A stretch of DNA of 10,377 nucleotides from DYIU01 sp038326775 (GCA_038326775.1 JBBQKJ010000079.1:1-10377); one strand, 5' to 3'; positions 1 through 5,952 are shown, counted from the stretch's first letter. Notes: a model not told the origin generated them from the sequence alone. A program made the numbers and translations.

Positions 1-124
1 GCCCGAAAAGCTCGCGGTACATCTTCAGGTTCTTGGCGATCGTCACCTCGAGCCCTGTTAGCTCTTCCCTGCTGAAATTGGAAGGAGCGGGTTTCGGCTT
101 TCTTGCCATTTCTGCCGGTCCCAT
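1..124 (-). CDS. N-terminus of an XRE-like helix-turn-helix regulator (partial)
   Basis: Reading the minus strand from the ATG at 124-122 gives an open frame of 41 codons that runs off the left edge. The start is preceded by a purine-rich ribosome binding site (GGAAAGGGG, about 7 bases upstream). The first 22 residues are basic, proline-rich and probably unstructured. From about residue 24 the sequence (VTIAKNLKMYRELFG) looks like the first helix of an XRE/HTH_3 domain, which typically reads IGxNIKxxRELxGLSQ. The recognition helix lies outside the window, so the family call is an inference. The gene diverges from the antitoxin at 215, and its start codon is only one base from the -35 box of the antitoxin promoter. 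It could therefore regulate that promoter. A plain hypothetical protein remains possible. Confidence 0.5.
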   Translation of the reverse strand, partial: MGPAEMARKPKPAPSNFSREELTGLEVTIAKNLKMYRELFG

Positions 125-125
125 C

Positions 126-154
126 TTGACACCCCTTTCCCTAACTATTACAAT
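126..154 (+). promoter_or_regulatory. Consensus sigma-70 promoter for the Phd-like antitoxin
   Basis: TTGACA at 126-131 and TACAAT at 149-154 are separated by exactly 17 bases. This is a perfect -35 box and a -10 box with one mismatch to TATAAT. Transcription would begin near 161, leaving a leader of about 54 bases before the ATG at 215. The -35 box starts one base outside the start codon of the divergent gene. Confidence 0.8.
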
Positions 155-157
155 GCG

Positions 158-173
158 GTACATACAGTACATA
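158..173. repeat. Tandem GTACATA operator-like repeat
   Basis: GTACATA occurs at 158-164 and again at 167-173, separated by CA. The pair covers the predicted transcription start of the antitoxin gene. Similar words (CACATACATA, 177-186) follow. Tandem repeats at this place are typical operators for antitoxin or XRE-type autoregulators. Which protein binds here is inference. Confidence 0.5.
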
Positions 174-214
174 AGCCACATACATAATAGTGCATATCGT
201 GGGAGGAGCGCAAG

Positions 215-466
215 ATGCAGGAGCAGGATCTGATCGTGAGGAGTTTGAGCTTCAACGACTTCGACAAACGCAGGGCCGAAGTCTTTGACAGGGTCATGCA
301 GGACGGTGAAGCCTTCATCCTCAATCGCTATAACCGGCCCGTGGCGATGCTTGTTCCCGTCCCCGAAGCGCTCAGGCGGAAGCTCCAACCCGAAGAAGCT
401 CCCGGCACCGCCATCAAGGAGCCGGTAGACATCTCTGATGAAAAGACTCCTCGAGGATGCCCTTGA
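215..466 (+). CDS. Phd/YefM-family antitoxin, without an adjacent toxin
   Basis: An 83-residue protein with a good Shine-Dalgarno (GGGAGGAG) 6 bases before the ATG. Residues 9-58 match the Phd/YefM fold: an S-F-x-x-F-x-x-x-x-x-x-x-F-D-R-V core, then a GEAFILNRYNRPVAMLVPV strand segment. In this family the N-terminal part dimerises and binds operator DNA, and the C-terminal tail wraps the partner toxin. No RelE, Doc or PIN toxin follows. The last ten or so codons run into sequence antisense to a truncated copB gene, so the original tail may have been replaced and the toxin gene lost. It may survive as an orphan antitoxin or DNA-binding autorepressor. The family call is fairly secure. Loss of the partner is inferred from the neighbouring sequence. 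Confidence 0.8.
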   Translation: MQEQDLIVRSLSFNDFDKRRAEVFDRVMQDGEAFILNRYNRPVAMLVPVPEALRRKLQPEEAPGTAIKEPVDISDEKTPRGCP

Positions 467-788
467 GGAAAGGCAACCCACCGTAGAAAAATATCACCGT
501 GCTCAGGGCGAAGACTATGTACTCTTCCCCGTTGAAGAGGGCCGCGTCCCGTGAGCCGAAGAGGCTTCGTACGCCCGGCGATAGCACCAGCACGGGCACG
601 GTTATGATGAGCGATACCCAGAGACGGCGGCGGTAATCGGTGACCATGTGCGCGTGGTTGGAGTGCTCCGCTTTCCCGGCGGACCGGTGCGCCGTCTCCT
701 TGCCTCCGCCCGTCGTCTCGTGCCCCTCCGCCTGGCCGTGGGCGGCCGTTGCGTGGTGCTCATGTCCCCTCGGTCGATCGTCTTCCAC
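446..788 (-). pseudogene. copB: CopB-type P1B copper ATPase, 5' fragment
   Basis: Minus-strand frame from a GTG start at 788-786 (the open frame continues to a stop at 414). Residues 8-48 hold nine histidines, the His-rich metal-binding leader typical of CopB-class ATPases. HAHMVTDYRRRLWVSL then leads into a first membrane helix (about 56-77). A second helix (about 88-113) ends in FFYGGLPFLKGILEE, the standard CopB sequence before the next helix pair. After residue 114 similarity stops and ten unrelated codons lead to a stop. A full CopB has about 650-750 residues with TGE, CPH/CPC, DKTGT and GDGxND motifs, all absent here. The fragment cannot transport copper. The break falls where the antitoxin gene ends on the other strand. 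Identity is confident. Whether the short peptide is still made is unknown. Confidence 0.8.
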
Positions 789-984
789 GTGACCCCCATG
801 CGTTTACCACGGCAATCGGCCTCCCGGCCGCGACCTCCAGGCCCACCGACCTCATGTAGCAAGAAGCAGAATGCTCGCCGGAGACCCATGCCGCCCCGGG
901 AAAATCAGCCGCAGGCGAATTTGCCCGCACGTTTTGATGCTTGAGCCCCGAGGCCCGCTCGAAAAGCCTCCGGCGCTCCCCGGG

Positions 985-1159
985 TAACGCCTTACCTTTT
1001 CGTGCTCTTCGGCGGTCATCTCGCCGGCGGCGTGCCTTCTCCTGGCGATATCGACAGGTGACTCCTTCAACCGGCCCACTCCAGGCGCTACAGGGGCCAC
1101 ACGAGCAGGAATGCGACCACCCCGAGGAGCACCGCAACAAACATCATTGTCAGGGTCAT
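985..1159 (-). pseudogene. SHOCT-domain small membrane protein, frameshifted
   Basis: From an ATG at 1159-1157 (minus) a 23-residue peptide is read that is almost entirely a membrane helix (FVAVLLGVVAFLLVWPL). It ends at a TAG at 1090-1088. In the +1 frame directly below lies a clear SHOCT motif: LKESPVDIARRRHAAGEMT, then AEEHEKVRR (about 1075-987). One transmembrane helix followed by a C-terminal SHOCT segment is the usual plan for these 60-90 residue proteins. Both halves are present but in different frames, so I read a frameshift near 1070-1090. SHOCT genes often sit beside heavy-metal ATPase genes, and here a copB fragment follows on the same strand. The two were probably one metal-resistance operon. 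The function of SHOCT membrane proteins is not well defined. Confidence 0.6.
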
Positions 1160-1418
1160 CCGCGACCATCCTCCGCGCCCTGGTCCGTTGCGTCAACGAC
1201 CATCGACGGCAGAAAGACCCCTCTGCAGGGCGACACCTCCAGAATGTGAGAGCCGGGCCTTGCATGATCCGTATTCTTTTCCCGCGGGACGAGTCCTGTT
1301 GTCATCGAGTGAATAGATGATCCCCGGAAAGTGGTTGTCCTCGAGTCGGGCTCGAATGACGCGTGGCTCCGGCCGCCGGCGAACCGGGCCGTGACCCCAT
1401 CGCCCCCGCACCGGGGCT
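1160..1418. other. Intergenic stretch without a supported gene
   Basis: No frame here shows recognisable protein similarity or a convincing start on either strand. Next to the dehydrogenase stop lies a GC-rich hairpin (1402-1417, GCCCC paired with GGGGC). It could help end the minus-strand transcript, but it is not followed by a T run on that strand. The same holds for 789-984, between the SHOCT and copB remnants, which I read as decayed spacer. Confidence 0.5.
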
Positions 1419-2606
1419 TTAATCGCCGGCCGGGACCACCCGGTATATGACACCCGCATAGTCGTCGGAGACGAACATCGTCCCGTCTTCCTTGAAGAGT
1501 ATGTCCGCGGGCCTCCCCAGATAGTCCCCCCCGGGCCGGAGCCAGCCTGTAATCATCTCCTCCTCGCCCACGTAATTCCCGCTCGCATCGAGCCGGTACC
1601 TTACCACCTTGTAGCCCGTTGGAATGCTCCGGTTCCAGGAACCGTGAAGAGCAACCGCGAGATCGTTTTCGTATCCCTCCGGCCAGCCGTTCCCGGGGAA
1701 AAAGGCCAGCCCGAGCGGTGCCGAATGGGCGGGGATGTCGATATGGGATGGGCTCTTGCCCTGGCAGGGATCGCCGGAAACGGGAGTGGGATCAAACTCT
1801 TCATCTTGTACGTTCTTCCCGTAGCAGAGAGGCCAGCCATAGTCGTGCCCCTCCCTGAAGATGTTGATCTCATCAGGAGGAAGGTCGTCTCCCAGGCGAT
1901 CCCGGCCCATCTCGGTCGCCCATATCTCTTCTGTCACCGGGTGAATCGCCATGAAGACGGAATTGCGCAGTCCCGAGGCGAAGATCCCGGTTCCGGACCC
2001 GTCTTTGCCTGTTGCCATGATCGCGGCTCTCCTGGCATCATCCTCGTGACATACGTTGCAGGACGATCCAACCGATATCAGGAGTCTCTCCTGGTCGGGT
2101 GGCGGCATGAAGAGGATTGATCTGGTGAAATGCCCGCCGCCGGACGGAAGATCGACGAGCTTGAGCTTTCCTGAAGCCTTCATCGTCTCCGGGTCGTAAT
2201 CGTAGACGGCGACCTGGTCCGTCTCCGCGACATACAGCCTTCCCTCGTCCGACGGGTCCAGCGCGAGGCCGTGCGGGCGGTTCAAGCCGTCAACGACCAC
2301 GACCCGATCGTCGGATTCGCCGTCGGAGTTTCTGTCGGGAAGCGCGAGGACACTGCCCTGCCGGGTTGCGCTCACGAGCAGCGTTCCTCTGGAATCGAAA
2401 ATCATATCCCTGGGCTCACCTAGATCCCTTGCGTAAAACGAGATCATGGAGACGTCCCTGAGCTCAAGTGGCATTCCTGTCAGGTTCTGTAGTTCCGTCT
2501 CCCCCGTCCTTTCGATACGACCCGTTTCCCGCGAGTCATCGCCCGTCCCGCAACCGGCCGCAAGGAGGAGAAGCAGCGCCATCGCCGGCAGGGCAATCCT
2601 TTCCAT
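1419..2606 (-). CDS. PQQ-type sorbosone/glucose dehydrogenase family lipoprotein
   Basis: A 395-residue beta-propeller protein of the GSDH (glucose/sorbosone dehydrogenase) family, which oxidises sugars outside the cytoplasm with PQQ. Counting from the chosen ATG, residues 1-19 form a lipoprotein signal ending LLAAGC (Cys19). Family landmarks follow in order: GLNRPHGLALD (108-117), GGGHFTRSILF (156-166), GSSCNVC (180-186), RRAAI (192-196), GLRNS (212-216), GDDLPPDEINIF (239-250), HDYGWPLCYG (254-263), HSAPLGLAFFPG (294-305), GSWNRS and GYKVVRYRLD (322-340) and GRPADILF (364-371). The sequence CNVCH at 183-187 is a CxxCH pattern. The frame stays open upstream to 2789, but that start would bury the lipoprotein signal behind 60 low-complexity residues. 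A STAS gene lies upstream on the same strand, 198 bases away. No PQQ synthesis genes are in view, so cofactor and substrate are inferred from family. Confidence 0.88.
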   Translation of the reverse strand: MERIALPAMALLLLLAAGCGTGDDSRETGRIERTGETELQNLTGMPLELRDVSMISFYARDLGEPRDMIFDSRGTLLVSATRQGSVLALPDRNSDGESDDRVVVVDGLNRPHGLALDPSDEGRLYVAETDQVAVYDYDPETMKASGKLKLVDLPSGGGHFTRSILFMPPPDQERLLISVGSSCNVCHEDDARRAAIMATGKDGSGTGIFASGLRNSVFMAIHPVTEEIWATEMGRDRLGDDLPPDEINIFREGHDYGWPLCYGKNVQDEEFDPTPVSGDPCQGKSPSHIDIPAHSAPLGLAFFPGNGWPEGYENDLAVALHGSWNRSIPTGYKVVRYRLDASGNYVGEEEMITGWLRPGGDYLGRPADILFKEDGTMFVSDDYAGVIYRVVPAGD

Positions 2607-2804
2607 TCTCTGCCGGCCAGATCGGGCCTTCGCGACCGACCCCGGGCCGCGGGCTCTCGCGAACCGTCTCCACCCAGGGGGGACCGGCCGGCCCGCCGCC
2701 GGTGTACTCCCATGAGGAGAGATCGCCTGTGGCCCATGCGCCCGATTCGCCATTAGCGTTTCTCCCGCTTCATGTCCGCGCATCGCCAACCCTTCCGTCC
2801 CGTG

Positions 2805-3161
2805 TCAGGCCTCACCTATCGAAAGAGACCGGTCAAGGCCCGTCGTGGAGAAGAGTTTCGCAAACCACGGATTGCTGGATAACAGGTGAAGGCCGCCTTC
2901 CCCGAGGCGGAGCTTGTTGTGAATCCCTGCAAGCAGCGATAGGCCGCTGCTGTCAATGAAGAGCAGACCGTCAATGTCTATTACCAGGCCCGTTTCACCA
3001 TCCCCGATAAGACTGAAAATGAAATCTGCCGCTTTATCCGCGGTGGACATGTCAAGCGTGCCTCGCATCCGCAGCAACCGTGAGCGCTCGGAGCTGTCAT
3101 GGAGCGCCAGAACCTCTATGCTCAGCTCACCCTCAGATCCAGAAAAAGCGATTTCGTTCAT
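2805..3161 (-). CDS. STAS-domain anti-sigma-factor antagonist
   Basis: A 118-residue protein with a purine-rich ribosome binding site (AGGGGGAGGAG) directly before the ATG. It is a single STAS domain. A first strand/helix pair reads LLRMRGTLDMSTADKAADFI (29-48). The phosphorylation loop is LLFIDSSGLSLLAGIHNKL (66-84), with the DSSGL motif at 70-74. These proteins bind anti-sigma kinases (RsbW/SpoIIAB type) and are switched off by phosphorylation of the serine in that loop, releasing a sigma factor or another partner. No kinase, phosphatase or sigma factor gene is nearby, so the partner must be encoded elsewhere. The dehydrogenase lipoprotein follows downstream on the same strand and could be co-transcribed. 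That link rests only on orientation and spacing. Confidence 0.88.
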   Translation of the reverse strand: MNEIAFSGSEGELSIEVLALHDSSERSRLLRMRGTLDMSTADKAADFIFSLIGDGETGLVIDIDGLLFIDSSGLSLLAGIHNKLRLGEGGLHLLSSNPWFAKLFSTTGLDRSLSIGEA

Positions 3162-3336
3162 CTCCTCCCCCTGTTCCCGAATGCGCGCGCCTTTTTTTAG
3201 GAACCCGCAAGGCCAATGCTCCGACCATTTCGAGCCGCGTGGATGAAATCCTCTTGGTCTCCTGCGACGGAATTGAATCCGCGGACCTTCTTCGGAAGAG
3301 CGATATTCACAATACCGCCATTATGAAGTGGACGGG

Positions 3337-3423
3337 GCGGCCCGCTTTTACTCGAGCCTCCCCGAGGGAGTGATGTTCGCTATTCTTCTCATGAACGGCA
3401 TGACCACACTGAAGGTGCTGTAA
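3337..3423 (+). pseudogene. RnfD-like C-terminal remnant
   Basis: In one plus-strand frame with no usable start (a stop lies near 3272), the 21 codons from 3358 read LPEGVMFAILLMNGMTTLKV and end in TAA at 3421-3423. This closely resembles the last helix of RnfD/NqrB, the membrane subunit of Rnf and Na+-NQR complexes, where xYPEGVxFAILLMNxLTPLID is usual. The preceding residues (AARFYSS) fit the approach to that helix less well. The rest of the roughly 300-residue protein and all other rnf genes are absent. I read it as a scrap left by deletion. The match is short and made from memory, so chance similarity cannot be excluded. Confidence 0.35.
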
Positions 3424-3622
3424 CCGCTAAAGCCCGCACAAGCCGAATCGGGTGAACCTCCGCCGGCACCTCGAGCTCACCGCGTTCCCCTGAAGGTCCT
3501 GGCGCCTTCCCCCTTCCGCCGGATAAAAAAAAGGAGCACCCATCCATTCGTAGAAATAGCACCTGCCGGTGGACGGCGGGCAGGGCGGCGTTCTAACGAT
3601 CTTTGGGAAAGGAGGTGCGACA
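3424..3622. other. Intergenic leader before the DUF2769 gene
   Basis: No gene is supported on either strand. The long minus-strand frames here are antisense shadows of the cysteine-rich gene. An A8 tract lies at 3527-3534. No consensus promoter is obvious. The leader ends in a near-perfect Shine-Dalgarno for the gene at 3623. The adjoining 3162-3336 is likewise empty. Confidence 0.4.
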
Positions 3623-3844
3623 ATGCAGGTACCGGACACCCCGGAGAACATGGCAAAGTGCATCTGCATGAAATGCCCCACGCACAACCAGTGCATGAAG
3701 GACAACATGGAGGGCTTCTTCTGCGCGAAGGGGAAAGCAACATGCGAGCTTGAAAAAATCAGTTGCATCTGTGGAGACTGCGCCATCTACGGCGAGTACA
3801 GCCTCGGCAGCTCTTTCTACTGCGAGATAGGCCGGGCGTCTTAA
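3623..3844 (+). CDS. Cysteine-rich DUF2769 family protein
   Basis: A 73-residue soluble protein. The start is fixed by AAAGGAGGTG 6 bases before the ATG. The frame is open further upstream but without a ribosome site. Ten cysteines lie at residues 13, 15, 18, 24, 34, 41, 48, 50, 53 and 67, with two CxCxxC groups (CICMKC 13-18 and CICGDC 48-53). This spacing, with CPTHNQCM and GFFCAKGK between, is that of DUF2769, a small family seen mainly in methanogens and other anaerobes. The cysteines suggest binding of zinc or iron-sulfur clusters, but the function is not established. The gene stands alone on its strand and is convergent with the phosphoribosyltransferase. Confidence 0.85.
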   Translation: MQVPDTPENMAKCICMKCPTHNQCMKDNMEGFFCAKGKATCELEKISCICGDCAIYGEYSLGSSFYCEIGRAS

Positions 3845-3857
3845 CGCGTGTGAGAGA

Positions 3858-3869
3858 GACCGTACGGTC
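3858..3869. repeat. Perfect 12-bp palindrome GACCGTACGGTC
   Basis: A self-complementary 12-mer 14 bases after the DUF2769 stop codon, in the convergent gap before the phosphoribosyltransferase. It has no loop, so it is more like a protein-binding site than a terminator. It may be chance. Confidence 0.35.
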
Positions 3870-3920
3870 GCGGGCGGCTCCGGAACCGGTGCTCCCGCGG
3901 AAAGAAAGCGCCGGCCGAAG

Positions 3921-3945
3921 ATCTCTTGAAGGGTTCTTCAAAGAT
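3921..3945. terminator. Hairpin between convergent genes
   Basis: TTGAAG-GGTT-CTTCAA (3926-3941) is a perfect 6-bp stem with a tetraloop. It extends by ATCT/AGAT on the outside with a single bulged C, giving about ten pairs. It sits in the gap between the DUF2769 gene and the oppositely oriented phosphoribosyltransferase and would form in either transcript. No T run follows on either strand, so it is not a classic intrinsic terminator. Confidence 0.4.
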
Positions 3946-4014
3946 GCCGGACGCCGCCCGACTCGCGCCGTGACGGGACCGGCTGTGTCATCCTGCGGCT
4001 CTCCCCGCCGGGAA

Positions 4015-4653
4015 CTACTCTCCACGCAGGCAGGAGGACACTTCCTCGTCCGACATATCGTGGAAATCCCTGTAGAAACGCGCAACGGCGAACGAGTAGT
4101 CTCTCGAGACGTTGGGACAGAGGAAGTAGTCGACGAGGGGTTCTATCCTGGCGGCCGTGTCCGCCGGGCTTACCGGCACTACTACCGAGGTGCCGGCCGG
4201 CTCACGTGCCTTCACCATGCGGATGGCCGCTATCATCGTGTATCCAGTGGCGAGTCCGTCGTCGGTTACTATTACGTTCTTCCCCTTGAGCTCCGGAAAC
4301 GGTCGGTCGCCCCTGTACATCTTCTCCCTGCGGTTGACCTCCTTCAAGACAACTGAAGTAATCTGGTCGATATCCCTTTGCCGCAGCCTCAATTCAGCCA
4401 CGATATCAGCGTTCAGCACCACCGAGCCGTCTGGTGCCACCGCCCCGAATCCAACCTCCGGGTTTCCCGGGACGGGTAGCTTCCGCACGACGATTGCGTC
4501 GAGAACTGCTCCCAGGGAATCCGCCAGGTGGTAACCTACCGGTACTCCCCCGCGCGGTATGCCCAGGACTACGACATCGTCTCCGGCGGGCCCACGATAC
4601 ATCTCCGCGAGCCTCAGGCCGGCGTCGTCACGGTCCTCATATACCCCCGGCAT
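4015..4653 (-). CDS. Phosphoribosyltransferase-domain protein
   Basis: A 212-residue type I phosphoribosyltransferase. The PRPP-binding loop is VIVTDDGLATGYT at residues 127-139, with the expected two acidic residues followed by ATG-T. Other family marks are VVLGIPRGGVPVG (28-40), VVRKLPVPGNPEVGFGAV (55-72) and the basic ReKMYRGDRP segment (109-118). Stand-alone proteins of this kind are common beside stress genes, often called predicted phosphoribosyltransferases, and their substrate is unknown. They lack the purine-base specificity motifs that would allow a named reaction. A TTG six bases further upstream (4659) is better spaced from the ribosome site AAAGGGGTGG and may be the true start. 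The gene is divergent from the small heat-shock protein, with 320 bases between them. Confidence 0.87.
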   Translation of the reverse strand: MPGVYEDRDDAGLRLAEMYRGPAGDDVVVLGIPRGGVPVGYHLADSLGAVLDAIVVRKLPVPGNPEVGFGAVAPDGSVVLNADIVAELRLRQRDIDQITSVVLKEVNRREKMYRGDRPFPELKGKNVIVTDDGLATGYTMIAAIRMVKAREPAGTSVVVPVSPADTAARIEPLVDYFLCPNVSRDYSFAVARFYRDFHDMSDEEVSSCLRGE

Positions 4654-4659
4654 CCTCAA

Positions 4660-4973
4660 GAAGCCACCCCTTTCTATCCCGGCCGGCCCTGGAATCCACG
4701 CCTCACCGCTCCTCCGGCCTCCCGGTTCAGTCTAAGTTTGACGGCCTCCCGTCCTTTCCTTCACCTGGAAGGACATCCGCCCGGCTCTCAAATAGACCGG
4801 TCGTTTGAGACCAGAACTCTGTACCGGCCGATCCCGGCCCGGGGCACGGGGGTGGCACCGCCCCCTTCAGGAAAGCAAAAACGATTACGCACTCTGCTTA
4901 AGCTCAGCGGGCATCCTGCCGGCAATAGATGTAGCGGGGAAACATCCCCACTGGAGCGGCATGGAGGAGAGCA
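4660..4973. promoter_or_regulatory. Divergent control region between phosphoribosyltransferase and Hsp20 genes
   Basis: There is no gene in these 314 bases. At 4787-4809 lies an inverted repeat, CTCAAA...TTTGAG, with an 11-base centre containing the palindrome GACCGGTC (4795-4802). At 4848-4865, GGGGG and CCCCC can pair around GGTGGCACC. No consensus CIRCE (TTAGCACTC-N9-GAGTGCTAA) or HspR/HAIR box is present, so the usual heat-shock repressor sites are missing. The first inverted repeat is the best candidate operator. Confidence 0.4.
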
Positions 4974-5411
4974 ATGAAGTGGAATCAGATGGGGCGGGAT
5001 CTTGTGCCCCGCGTGGGTCTGGGCCAGAACAGCGCGCTGGCCTCCTTGGGGTTCGGCTCCTTCTGGAACATGGAGGTCCACGACATCTGGCCCAGCGTCG
5101 ATATCTTCGACCGAGGCGGCGACCTGGTGGTAAAAATCGAGCTCGGCGGCACGCGGCAGGATTGCCTGGAGATAGAGCTCGAGGACGGCTTGCTCAACAT
5201 TTCCGGCGAGATCCGTTGTCTGGAGGCCCACCAGGACTCGTCCTGCTACTTTTACAGGGCGGTCGCGATCCCCGAGAGGGTCTCCGAAGCCGACGTCTCC
5301 GCAAGAATGGAGAGAGAGAACCTCTTGATTACTGTCAGAGGCGCGGCTCTCACGACGCCCGGGCGTAGAATGATACCGATCGACGGGTTCCCCTGCCCCA
5401 AGACGACCTGA
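4974..5411 (+). CDS. Small heat-shock protein (Hsp20/alpha-crystallin family)
   Basis: A 145-residue chaperone with a strong ribosome site (GGAGGAG, 4 bases before ATG). The alpha-crystallin domain runs from about residue 38 to 123: IWPSVDIFDRGGDLVVKIEL (38-57), LEIELEDGLLNISGE (65-79), FYRAVAIPERV (93-103) and ARMERENLLITV (110-121). The C-terminal tail carries IPI (134-136), the I-x-I anchor that drives oligomer assembly. Such proteins hold unfolding proteins in an ATP-independent way. Two family positions deviate: ELGG replaces the usual ELPG, and the A-x-x-x-x-G-V-L motif reads with asparagine instead of glycine. Four cysteines (64, 82, 91, 141) are more than usual. It is convergent with superoxide reductase, which fits a stress-response neighbourhood. 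Confidence 0.92.
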   Translation: MKWNQMGRDLVPRVGLGQNSALASLGFGSFWNMEVHDIWPSVDIFDRGGDLVVKIELGGTRQDCLEIELEDGLLNISGEIRCLEAHQDSSCYFYRAVAIPERVSEADVSARMERENLLITVRGAALTTPGRRMIPIDGFPCPKTT

Positions 5412-5468
5412 TTGCCGGTCGGCGCCCCCTCTTTCTCTCTCGCCGCCCATATCGAGACCGTTGGCCTG

Positions 5469-5488
5469 CCTCGCGAGGGTGATACCCT
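5469..5488. terminator. Small tandem hairpins between Hsp20 and superoxide reductase genes
   Basis: CCTCGCGAGG (5469-5478) is a 10-bp palindrome. It overlaps AGGGT-GAT-ACCCT (5476-5488), a 5-bp stem with a 3-base loop, which touches the stop codon of the superoxide reductase gene. The convergent gap is only 76 bases. No T run follows, so termination is a weak inference. Confidence 0.3.
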
Positions 5489-5880
5489 TACGCCAGCCTG
5501 ATCTTTTTCTCGTTCTCCCAGAGGCCGTGAATATTGCAGAGCGACATGGCGAGGAGCGTGCCGGGCTTCTTGACCTTGAGAGAAGCGGTTGCGGCATGAT
5601 GAGTATAAACTGGACCTTCGTTCGCGCCTTCGACCGATTCGCCGTGCGCTCCAAACTCGAAGTGCCCGACCTGGTAGGTGGATTTGTCATCGTCGGGCTT
5701 GAAAAAGAGAGAGATATACCTTATGTGGTGCTCGGTCGTATTCGGGTGCGCAACTTCTTTCCCGATGCCAACGACGACATCGAATACCTCGTCTGCTTTC
5801 ACCTCGTCCGGGCACTCTATTACCGGCACGTGCTTCTCGGTCCTCCAGTCCGCCGTCTGCAACTGCTCCCCAAGTCCCAT
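5488..5880 (-). CDS. Class II superoxide reductase (neelaredoxin-type)
   Basis: A 130-residue iron enzyme that reduces superoxide to hydrogen peroxide in the cytoplasm of anaerobes without making oxygen. The start at 5880 is set by AAAGGAGG, 8 bases upstream. The frame is open further to 5958 but without a comparable ribosome site. The whole active site is visible: E15-K16-H17 in EKHVPV, H45 and H51 in HPNTTEHH, and C115 and H118 in CNIHG. These are four histidines and one cysteine around Fe plus the Glu/Lys pair seen in archaeal enzymes. The desulforedoxin domain of class I enzymes is absent. Rubredoxin or another electron donor must be encoded elsewhere. Repeats upstream of this gene may be its operator. 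Confidence 0.94.
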   Translation of the reverse strand: MGLGEQLQTADWRTEKHVPVIECPDEVKADEVFDVVVGIGKEVAHPNTTEHHIRYISLFFKPDDDKSTYQVGHFEFGAHGESVEGANEGPVYTHHAATASLKVKKPGTLLAMSLCNIHGLWENEKKIRLA

Positions 5881-5952
5881 TTTCTTTGCCTCCTTTGACA
5901 TTTCTTTTCTTCCGCGCAGCACCACTTCGCCGAAGACCTTTTGATTCCTCGC

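Noticed and set aside
438..554. 38-codon plus-strand frame after the antitoxin as its toxin
   Set aside because: It is exactly antisense to the conserved CopB helix segment and too short for any toxin family.
852..1265. Minus-strand 137-codon frame as an intact gene
   Set aside because: Only its middle (the SHOCT motif) is conserved; the membrane helix that should precede it is in another frame.
3427..3786. Minus-strand frame with apparent hydrophobic and cysteine segments
   Set aside because: It is the antisense of the DUF2769 gene, whose cysteine pattern and ribosome site support the plus strand.
4788..5690. 300-codon open frame on the minus strand
   Set aside because: It is antisense to the Hsp20 gene and to the end of the superoxide reductase region, has low-complexity composition and no family similarity.
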